The translations under genes were made by a program, and so were the position numbers. The notes below the pieces were generated by a model that saw nothing but the letters and a program-made list of their open reading frames with translations, was not told the origin of the DNA and ran no database searches. From VXNE01 sp965203615 (GTDB lineage Bacteria > Pseudomonadota > Gammaproteobacteria > Pseudomonadales > Azotimanducaceae): 64,000 nucleotides of DNA. The stretch covers positions 1,674,001 to 1,738,000 of the forward strand of contig OZ241900.1 in assembly GCA_965203615.1 (NCBI GenBank). The letters run 5' to 3'. How positions within the stretch are numbered: position 1 is the first letter of the stretch; each line of letters opens with the position of its first letter. Below are positions 7,642 to 14,663 of the stretch, piece after piece.

Positions 7642-10410
7642 ATGGGTACGAAACTACAGAAGGCGCTGGGGCTGGTCGCCGCAGCGTTTTCCGCTGCGCT
7701 GCTATGCGGTACAGCGTCTGCTCAAGAGGCGGACGCCGAGGCTGCAGACGACGAATCCGGCATCGTCGAAGAGATCGTCGTGACCGGCATCCGCGGCAGC
7801 CTCCAGCAGTCGCTGGAAAGAAAGCGGGATGCGGACCACTTTGTCGACGCGATTACCGCAGAGGACATCGGTGCGTTTCCCGATCAGAATCTGGCTGAAT
7901 CCCTGCAACGAATCAGTGGCGTCGCCATCGACCGCAAGTCGGGCGAGGGCGCCTTTGTCAGCGTTCGCGGACTCGGTCCGCAGTTCGTGCAGACAACGGT
8001 CCATGGTCGTGTTTCGGCATCCAATGTCGCCCCGGGAGACTTCAACGGCATGGGTGCAAACAACGCCAAGTCACGCGCAGTCGGCTTTAACCAGTTCCAG
8101 TCCGGGCTGGTGCAGGCCGTGGAGATTCACAAGTCGCCACGGGCGGATCACGTCGAGGGCGGCCTCGGGGGTTTCGTCGACGTCCAGCCGCGCAGACCCC
8201 TTGAACTGGGCAGGCGGCACGCCGCCTTCTCTGGCGACGCCACGCTAAATGAGCTGGCGGACGACACGGCTCCTGGCGTATTCGCCATGTACAGCGACGT
8301 GTTGACCGATAACCTCGGTTTCATGATGTCGGCACAGTGGGACAATCGAGTCTTTCGGACAGACAACATGCAGGGATGGTCGCATGTTTTCAGAACAGTC
8401 AACGTCGACGGCGTGGAAGTGGGTAGCGGTTATTACGCGCAGCAGATCAATGGGGAGTTGCACATTACTGACCGTGATCGCCTGAACGTCTCTTCGTCCC
8501 TGCAATGGCAACCGTCGGACCAACTCGATATCACATTCGATGTGCTGTATACCGACAACAAGACGCAAGAGTCCGATTACTGGCGGGACTACCGCGTCCG
8601 CCAGGGGAATGGAAGGATCACCGAAGCGGAGTTCATAGAAGACAACGGTGAGATTATATTCACCAAGATTTCTACCACGGCGGGTTTGTTCCTTTCGAAC
8701 CAGGAAGAGGTGGTCGATACAGAAAACCTGAATCTCGGTGTCAATCTGAAGTTCCAGGCTACCGATAGCCTTTCCGTCAACTTCGATGCGTCGGTCTCTG
8801 ACACGGAAGCGCCCATTGCCCTTACGGGCGCCCTGATGCGAAACACCCGCACGCAGATGACCTGGGAGAAGTTTGGTGCGGGCAGATTACCGTCGATAAC
8901 ATCGACTGACCCAATAACCGACCCCGATTGGTATCACGTCGTCTGGTCGTCGAAAGCAGGCCATTTGGTCGATGACCGGCTTTCTCAATGGCGAGTGGAT
9001 GTCACTTACGAGTTTGACGGGGACTGGCTGGAAACAATCCAGATCGGTGCCAGGGCGTACCGGCAGGATCGCCGTGACAGGTCTCGATATCTGGGCACCG
9101 CCTCCCAGCGGGGGGACCCGATATCACAACACGGCGGTGGCGTTGCGCACCCGGCAGAGGGAGACTTCCTCTCCGGACTCGGGCTGAATGTCCCGGCGAA
9201 CACGCCTACTCCAAACCGTGAGGTTCTGACAAGGGCGCTTGAAACCATCACACCGGCGCAAACTTTCGGCTGGCAGGGGCATACGGTGGAGTCCATAGCC
9301 AACTTCCCGGACTTTAGCCTGCCTTTTAACGAAGACCTCAATCACGACGACGACGGCAACGCGATTTATGCCATGGTGACGTTTGCCGGTGAACTCGGCA
9401 CTACGCCGTATACTGGCAATTTCGGCGTGCGCTTTGTGGACAACAAAACCGGGTCAAAGGGGGAGATCTCGGAACCCATCGATATCGATTATAGCGATCC
9501 AACGGCGCCTAACATCATTACCAGCCCGCCTACTTTTACGGAAATCGCCCACGAGTACACGGAGACATTGCCCGCCCTGAATCTGCGATTCGATCCCACA
9601 GACGACATCGTCGTGCGGGTTGCGGCAGCAAAAGTGCTGACTCGCCCAAGGTTTCTTGACCTCAGTCCGCGACAAACCGTTCAGGCGAGGAACCGTACCA
9701 CGCGTGGCGGCAACGGCAAGCTGGACCCGACCACCGCGGTGCAGTTCGACCTGGCGGTGGAATGGTATTTCGACGACTACTCGATTGCCTCCTTTGGCCT
9801 ATTTACCAAGGAGATCGAGGCGTTCGTTCAGAATGAACAAACCCCAACCCCATGGCCCGGTATCATCGATCCCGAGACCAACCAACCCCTCGTGTTGATT
9901 GCCTTCAGACCGCTTAACACCGGGAAGTCGGACCTGACCGGTATCGAACTGGCGTTTCAGCGCACGTTTGCGGATCTGCTCCCGGCGCCGTGGGATGGTC
10001 TCGGCATAGTCACCAACTACACGCACATCAATTCCGGGTCGGACTTCTCAAACGAGCTAACGGGCGCGGCCTACGGCATTCCCGGATTGTCCGAAAACAC
10101 GATCAACCTCACCCTCTTCTACGAGAAGGGTCCGTGGAGTGGTCGCGTATCCTACAACTACCGGGATGATTTCCTGGATTCCATTGCCGATGGCCAGGGA
10201 CACCCCAAGTTCGTCGACGTGTACGATCAATGGGATGTATCTTTCGGTTATGCAGTGAACGACAACATCTCGGTTATGCTGGAAGGGATCAACCTGACCG
10301 ACGAAAACGTGTACTACTACAACGTGCTGGGGACCAGCACGATGGAACACATCGTGCAGGCAACTCACGCCGGTCGTCGATTCCAGGCCGGTGTACGCTG
10401 GAAACTGTAG
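7642..10410 (+). CDS. TonB-dependent outer-membrane receptor (Xanthomonas-Caulobacter type)
   Basis: A 922-residue outer-membrane transporter. A signal peptide (MGTKLQKALGLVAAAFSAALLCGTASA) is followed by the TonB box and plug start EEIVVTGIRGSL. The plug motifs FPDQNLAESLQRISGVAIDR and VSVRGLGPQF are typical of the TonB-Xanth-Caul subfamily, which takes up carbohydrates and other large substrates. The rest is a 22-strand barrel ending in the aromatic-type signature FQAGVRWKL. AAAGGAG precedes the ATG. A peptide-binding-protein gene follows on the same strand, suggesting linked uptake of oligomeric nutrients across both membranes. The substrate is unknown. Confidence 0.94.
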   Translation: MGTKLQKALGLVAAAFSAALLCGTASAQEADAEAADDESGIVEEIVVTGIRGSLQQSLERKRDADHFVDAITAEDIGAFPDQNLAESLQRISGVAIDRKSGEGAFVSVRGLGPQFVQTTVHGRVSASNVAPGDFNGMGANNAKSRAVGFNQFQSGLVQAVEIHKSPRADHVEGGLGGFVDVQPRRPLELGRRHAAFSGDATLNELADDTAPGVFAMYSDVLTDNLGFMMSAQWDNRVFRTDNMQGWSHVFRTVNVDGVEVGSGYYAQQINGELHITDRDRLNVSSSLQWQPSDQLDITFDVLYTDNKTQESDYWRDYRVRQGNGRITEAEFIEDNGEIIFTKISTTAGLFLSNQEEVVDTENLNLGVNLKFQATDSLSVNFDASVSDTEAPIALTGALMRNTRTQMTWEKFGAGRLPSITSTDPITDPDWYHVVWSSKAGHLVDDRLSQWRVDVTYEFDGDWLETIQIGARAYRQDRRDRSRYLGTASQRGDPISQHGGGVAHPAEGDFLSGLGLNVPANTPTPNREVLTRALETITPAQTFGWQGHTVESIANFPDFSLPFNEDLNHDDDGNAIYAMVTFAGELGTTPYTGNFGVRFVDNKTGSKGEISEPIDIDYSDPTAPNIITSPPTFTEIAHEYTETLPALNLRFDPTDDIVVRVAAAKVLTRPRFLDLSPRQTVQARNRTTRGGNGKLDPTTAVQFDLAVEWYFDDYSIASFGLFTKEIEAFVQNEQTPTPWPGIIDPETNQPLVLIAFRPLNTGKSDLTGIELAFQRTFADLLPAPWDGLGIVTNYTHINSGSDFSNELTGAAYGIPGLSENTINLTLFYEKGPWSGRVSYNYRDDFLDSIADGQGHPKFVDVYDQWDVSFGYAVNDNISVMLEGINLTDENVYYYNVLGTSTMEHIVQATHAGRRFQAGVRWKL

Positions 10411-10433
10411 TGCGCAGCTAGACCGATGGCAGC

Positions 10434-10478
10434 CCCTGGTGATTCGCTTCTCTCCCCGCAACCGCGACATCACCAGGG
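10434..10478 (+). terminator. Inverted repeat after TonB receptor (possible terminator)
   Basis: Ten-base perfect arms CCCTGGTGAT (10434-10443) and ATCACCAGGG (10469-10478) lie 24 bases after the receptor stop and are followed shortly by a short T-rich run. It could be a terminator or an mRNA-stabilising hairpin; the 25-base loop is long for an intrinsic terminator. Confidence 0.45.
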
Positions 10479-10609
10479 AGCCCGTCTTTCATATGGCTCG
10501 ATCTTTCGGGCAACAATGACACTCCTGTCGGTGCTGTCGAGAGACATTTGACCAAGGCAATCGCCCGTCTGCGTGATCGGATCACCGGCGCGCACGAGTT
10601 CCAGGTGCA

Positions 10610-13102
10610 ATGGTCCACACAAGGCTAGTTGCCCGCGCGGGGGTGAAACGCGGCACGCACAAAGGGCTGACGAATCTCATGGCTCTAGTGTCCATCCTGT
10701 TGCTGTCTTCGGTTTGTCTTGCCGAGCAACCTCAGTACCAGCACGGGATTTCGCTCTTGCACGACCTGAAATATCGCGCGGATTTCACACACTTCGCGTA
10801 TGCGAATCCGTCCGCACCCAAGGGCGGTAGCCTGACGCTGTCGACGACGCACCCGATCCGAAACTTCTCTGGAGCCTGGGGTATGGGCGCGGGTCCTGCG
10901 CCGGGTCTTCATAGAACCAACGACAGGTTGTTCGTGAGGTCGGCGGATGAATTGTCAGGGGTGTATGGTCTGCTTGCGGATGGCGTCGCGCTCTCGGCGG
11001 ATCAAAAGTCGCTATTCATCAGATTGAACCGGCTGGCGCGCTGGAACGACGGTGTGCCGGTTACCACCCGTGACGTGCTTTTTTCCTACGATGAGCTGGC
11101 GTCGTTCTCCCCGGTCAGTAAGTCCTATCTGGATTCCTGGATCGAGTCGTTCGAGGTGATAAACGACAGGGAACTGGTGATCCGCCATCGCGACGTGTTC
11201 ACCCAATCCAACCTGTTGGCAATGACCACGTTTCCGGTCAAACCGGCACATGACTATGCGGACGGCGATGACCCCTATGAAGTCTCGCTCGAGGTGCCCC
11301 TTGGTAACGGTCCTTATCGGATCACCGGTCATGATCGAGGCCATGTCCAGTACGAGCGCGTCAAGGACTACTGGGCTCGTGATCTGCCGGTAAACCGTGG
11401 GCGTTACAACTTCGACAGGATCCGCTACGACGTGTACCGGGACGCCACGGTGGCAAGGGAAGCGTTCCGCAAGGGCCTGTTCGACCTTTACGTGGAAAGA
11501 GATGTTCGCTACTGGCATGCCGCAAATGACATTCCCGCGCTGCGGTCAGGTCGTCTCCTGAAGGAGACGCGTCAGGTTGCCAGGATCATTGGGCAGCAGT
11601 GGTCGCTGGTATTCAATACCGCACGCGAGACGTTGCGTGACCCCAGAGTAAGGGAAGCGTTGACCCTGGCCTACGACTTCGAGTGGCAGAATCGTGTGCT
11701 TCAGCATGATTCCCAGCGCAGGGCACTGAGCTACTTTGCAGGCTCGCCGCTTGCGGCTACGGGCTTGCCCGGCGAGGAGGAGGAGACGCTGCTGGCACCG
11801 TTTCGTGACAAGATCCCTGAACGCGTTTTCACGGAACCTTATGCATTGCCCGTATCGACCGGACACGGTCTGAACCGGGCTGTGCTGGACCAGGCACGTC
11901 AACTGTTGGCAGACGCGGGCTGGATGCTCGTCGATGGTCGCCTGGAGAACAAGCAGGGTCAGTCTTTTACGCTGGAGATCGCAACGCAGCATTTCTGGGC
12001 GAGGCGGCTGCTGCTTCCCTATATGCAATCGCTTGGCGTTCTGGGCATTGATGCGCGTTTGCGGCTACTGGAAACCGTCCAGGCGGTCAGGGTGAGGCAA
12101 CACCGCCAATTCGACATGTTTCTGAATGATGTTTCCTTTGTGAACCCGCCGATGGCGTCATTGCACTACTATTTCAGTTCTGAACATGCCGAGCCGGGAT
12201 CAGGAGCCAATCTTGCGGGTATTCGTGATCCGGTGGTCGATTTCCTGATCGAGCGTGCCCAGCGTACGCCGGATATGGAAACCGCATCGGTTGCCTGCCG
12301 GGCCCTGGACCGTATCCTCTTATGGGGGTTCTATCGCATTCCCCTCAACATGCCGGATGAGGAACGTTTCCTGTATTGGGACAAGTTCGGGCGCCCCAAG
12401 GACGCTGTGGCCAGTTTCGAATACCTGACGGACGGACTCGCTCGCGTCATCGACACCTGGTGGTTCGATGATGTCAGTGCCCCACAGCCGGCGCCTTCGG
12501 CTTCGCCTGTGGCCCGGCCCCGCTCGTCGACCATGGAAGGGTCGGACCACCCGTGGGCCTGCGCCACTAAGTTCATTGCTTGCCGATGTTCTCGCCCGGT
12601 AGTTGCCGCCGGTCACGCTGAGCCGCAGCTGAGCGCAAAGATCCCTTACTTCATTAAGGCCTGGGAGCATTGCCGTTCCTCTGGTTCGCGACACACCGGC
12701 GATCCGGTAGCATCCGGCCAATCCGACCCGGATAGCGCCATGTCCGCCGACCGCATCAAATCTCCGCCGAACCGTGATCGCGCCATCGCGAAGGCGCAGA
12801 AATACGTCTGGTGGAAACCACCCGCCGAAACGCTTTGCGAACCCGTGTTGCTGGTGGCGCAGATGATGACAATGGATGCCGTCAAGGCATTGGGCTACTT
12901 CGACGAGGGCGCTGCGGCGAATGTCGACGAAGCAACCCGCGACGTCCCACGCCACCATACCGGGTCTTGGGACGGTTCCGTTTCGCATATTGCCAAGGTA
13001 AGCGTCAGTCTGAGCGACGACTGGCGACCAGCATGGATCCAGTACCGACCTCGAAGACCCGACTCACGGCGTGCGCAAAGGCCTTCGACACCGACGCGGT
13101 AG
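10610..13102 (+). CDS. YejA-like peptide-binding protein (SBP family 5), 3' end altered by repeat
   Basis: A family-5 extracellular solute-binding protein, periplasmic component of an oligopeptide-type ABC importer. It has a signal peptide ending SVCLA-EQP. APKGGSL near the mature N-terminus is typical of YejA-like members. The ATG at 10610 gives a charged n-region with an AGG upstream; later starts (GTG 10643, ATG 10679) are possible. The family core ends near codon 622 at IDTWWFDD, where the sister protein at 18491-20359 has only about ten residues left. Here the frame instead runs through a REP-like repeat and debris for about 200 non-homologous residues. The natural stop has evidently been lost. 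No YejBEF permease genes are nearby. Confidence 0.82.
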   Translation: MVHTRLVARAGVKRGTHKGLTNLMALVSILLLSSVCLAEQPQYQHGISLLHDLKYRADFTHFAYANPSAPKGGSLTLSTTHPIRNFSGAWGMGAGPAPGLHRTNDRLFVRSADELSGVYGLLADGVALSADQKSLFIRLNRLARWNDGVPVTTRDVLFSYDELASFSPVSKSYLDSWIESFEVINDRELVIRHRDVFTQSNLLAMTTFPVKPAHDYADGDDPYEVSLEVPLGNGPYRITGHDRGHVQYERVKDYWARDLPVNRGRYNFDRIRYDVYRDATVAREAFRKGLFDLYVERDVRYWHAANDIPALRSGRLLKETRQVARIIGQQWSLVFNTARETLRDPRVREALTLAYDFEWQNRVLQHDSQRRALSYFAGSPLAATGLPGEEEETLLAPFRDKIPERVFTEPYALPVSTGHGLNRAVLDQARQLLADAGWMLVDGRLENKQGQSFTLEIATQHFWARRLLLPYMQSLGVLGIDARLRLLETVQAVRVRQHRQFDMFLNDVSFVNPPMASLHYYFSSEHAEPGSGANLAGIRDPVVDFLIERAQRTPDMETASVACRALDRILLWGFYRIPLNMPDEERFLYWDKFGRPKDAVASFEYLTDGLARVIDTWWFDDVSAPQPAPSASPVARPRSSTMEGSDHPWACATKFIACRCSRPVVAAGHAEPQLSAKIPYFIKAWEHCRSSGSRHTGDPVASGQSDPDSAMSADRIKSPPNRDRAIAKAQKYVWWKPPAETLCEPVLLVAQMMTMDAVKALGYFDEGAAANVDEATRDVPRHHTGSWDGSVSHIAKVSVSLSDDWRPAWIQYRPRRPDSRRAQRPSTPTR
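12321..12579 (+). repeat. 259-bp duplicated segment, copy A
   Basis: This segment recurs in the same orientation at 14223-14481 with equal length and only about five base differences. It covers the last ~155 bases of homologous binding-protein coding sequence, a REP-like hairpin repeat and about 40 further bases. Copy A is continuous with the upstream gene, so it is probably the source. Confidence 0.93.
12479..12538 (+). repeat. REP-like hairpin repeat, copy 1
   Basis: A 60-base unit. It opens with a 31-base imperfect palindrome (12482-12512: outer stem CCACAG/CTGTGG, inner GCC-TTC-GGC) and continues to a CCATGGAA end. Other copies lie at 14381-14440 and 59458-59517, with a partial one at 59381-59408. 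The copy about 47 kb away shows it is dispersed and not merely part of the local duplication. Confidence 0.8.
12740..13001 (+). pseudogene. Frameshifted remnant of a small conserved hypothetical protein
   Basis: From the ATG at 12740 the frame reads MSADRIKSPPNRDRAIAKAQ, then YVWWKPP. From memory this resembles a family of roughly 100-residue hypothetical proteins often found beside AbiEii-type nucleotidyltransferases. Family-like sequence continues to about 12905, then shifts by +1 to read ALRRMSTKQ and GLGTVPFRILPR before a TAA at 12999-13001. That end resembles the family's short Pro-rich C-terminus. One frameshift therefore seems to have broken the gene. The family recognition is from memory, so confidence is moderate. 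Confidence 0.55.
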
Positions 13103-13386
13103 TCGCCGGGCTGAAGCTGCGTCCCGACCTGCTGCACCGCGCCGACGAGCGGGGTCGGAACTGGCTGCACCTCTGCGCGAGTGTCGACGCGCAAACGCGG
13201 CTTGGACCCGGCAGGCGCGGTACGGCTCGGGGGCGCGCTGCTCGACCTCGGAATCGACGTCAACGCCGCCGCGTTCACAGAGGGGACATGGCGGGCGACG
13301 GAAGGACCGCAGCGTCGATCCTAGCCCGCAAGCGCGACCCGGCATTCCATGCCATCGCGGCCCAGTTGGCCACGGCAAGCAACTAA
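13033..13386 (+). pseudogene. Ankyrin-repeat protein pseudogene (frameshift plus internal deletion)
   Basis: Three blocks of one ankyrin-type protein lie in two frames. The N-terminal block AFDTDAVVAGLKLRPDLLHR with ERGRNWLHLCASVDA is in the frame of the ATG at 13033. The block LDPAGAVRLGGALLDLGIDV to FTEGTWRAT is in another frame. The C-terminal block GRTAASILARKRDPAFHAIA is back in the first frame, ending at the TAA at 13384-13386. Family members carry several ankyrin repeats between the second and third blocks; here they are missing. The gene therefore has a frameshift near 13190 and an internal deletion, and should be dead. Confidence 0.78.
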
Positions 13387-13445
13387 CCGCCGTTTGAGTA
13401 GGACGTTTGAGAAGGGACACCCAGCGGGATTCGTTGTCCGGACGA

Positions 13446-14162
13446 TCACGAAGACGAGGGTGGGCTGACAGATGCCTCGGCTTCGAATATTCCGGTCCGA
13501 CTGAGATGGGGCGACGAGTTCATCGTGTAGTACCTCGCCCGTCGAGATCGTTCGCGGTTATAGGGCGGCGTGAACACGTCGATCATGCGTGTGAACTGCT
13601 TGGCTTCGAGGGCGTGGATATTGCCCTTGGTGGCGGTCAGCATTGCTGTGTCCCCGGGGGCCATCTCAAGATGACGCTCGAATCTCAGCAGCGGATTGCC
13701 GTTCGCAGCCGTCTCTTGCAGCCGGTCGTAGTGATCAACGACGATCTGACCCGTCGTGCAAAGAACCACACCCGTCATGTCCGGATGATCGTGCAGAGGA
13801 ATGTCTTCGCCCGGCTCGAAGTCCAGCATCGAGACCATGAACTGACTCTCGTAATACATCGTGCGGATTTCGGGGAACTCCTGGTTTCGGTCTTGATAGC
13901 GATCGATGTACTCGACGATTTTCTGGTCGTCCAGCTTCAACTGGCGGACCAGCCTCTCGATTTCCTTCGTGTACGCGTCTTGGTCCCAGTCCTGGGCAAA
14001 CTGCGATCCTGATAGCTCGTGGCACAACTCGAGAAAGCGTTCCCAACTCACGGACTCCGACTCCGTGGCTAGGACACTGCGTATGATCGGTCCGGAGGCG
14101 GCGAGAGCGAGCAGTAGCTTGCCGGGCATGGCGATTGCGGTACGGCGCGTGATGGTGCCCAT
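13446..14162 (-). CDS. Cupin thiol dioxygenase (ADO/PCO-like), exported
   Basis: A 238-residue protein of the cysteamine dioxygenase / plant cysteine oxidase family, non-haem iron enzymes that oxidise thiols to sulfinates with O2. H124 and H126 (PLHDHPDMTG) and H183 (KGNIHALEA) supply the three-His iron site typical of thiol dioxygenases. The N-terminus MGTITRRTAIAMPGKLLLAL has a twin arginine and a hydrophobic stretch, a possible Tat signal. Bacterial members are often cytoplasmic, so export would be notable. It sits between two decayed or duplicated segments and is not in an obvious operon. The physiological thiol is unknown. Confidence 0.8.
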   Translation of the reverse strand: MGTITRRTAIAMPGKLLLALAASGPIIRSVLATESESVSWERFLELCHELSGSQFAQDWDQDAYTKEIERLVRQLKLDDQKIVEYIDRYQDRNQEFPEIRTMYYESQFMVSMLDFEPGEDIPLHDHPDMTGVVLCTTGQIVVDHYDRLQETAANGNPLLRFERHLEMAPGDTAMLTATKGNIHALEAKQFTRMIDVFTPPYNRERSRRARYYTMNSSPHLSRTGIFEAEASVSPPSSS

Positions 14163-14222
14163 GTCGACTCAATCCGGTGTGGCCACGGTCAAGATTATGG
14201 CACGAGATACGGCGACTCCTGC

Positions 14223-14481
14223 TATGGGGGTTCTATCATATTCCCCTCAACATGCCGGATGAGGAACGTTTCCTGTATTGGGACAAGTTCGGGCGCCCCA
14301 AGGACGCTGTGGCCAGTTTCGAATACCTGACGGACGGACTCGCTCGCGTCATCGACACCTGGTGGTTCGATGATGTCAGTGCCCCACAGCCGGCGCCTTC
14401 GGCTTCGCCTGTGGCCCGGCCCCGCTCGTCGACCATGGAAGGGTCGGGTCACCCGTGGGCCTGCGCCACTGAGTTCATTGC
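14223..14481 (+). repeat. 259-bp duplicated segment, copy B (3' remnant of binding-protein gene)
   Basis: This is a near-identical copy of 12321-12579, about 1.9 kb away in the same orientation. It carries the tail of the YejA-like gene (GFYHIPLNMPDEERFLYWDK ... IDTWWFDD) without the rest of the gene, so as coding sequence it is a fragment. Junctions on both sides are abrupt and no transposase or target-site duplication is visible. Confidence 0.93.
14381..14440 (+). repeat. REP-like hairpin repeat, copy 2
   Basis: Identical to copy 1 over its 60 bases; the imperfect palindrome is at 14384-14414. It was carried here as part of the 259-bp duplication. Confidence 0.8.
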
Positions 14482-14593
14482 GAACACGTCGTGCCCCAAG
14501 CACCGGTCGAACAAGAAGGCCGGCAGAAAAACAGCCTCCCAGAGCCGTTTAACCTATTGATTTCATTCCGTTTTTTTGGTGAATCACAACGAA

Positions 14594-14621
14594 ATCCGGG
14601 GCGACCCAGGCCGCCCCGGAT
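14594..14621 (-). terminator. Rho-independent terminator of TonB receptor 2
   Basis: A perfect ten-base stem (ATCCGGGGCG at 14594-14603, CGCCCCGGAT at 14612-14621) with an eight-base loop lies about 40 bases past the stop of the receptor gene. On the minus strand it is followed by TTTCGTTGTG, a weak U-tract. A second, smaller hairpin (14632-14650) lies just before it. Confidence 0.7.
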
Positions 14622-14663
14622 AGATTGCTCGTTCCGCCTAAACGGCGGAAGTAAAAGCCGGCC

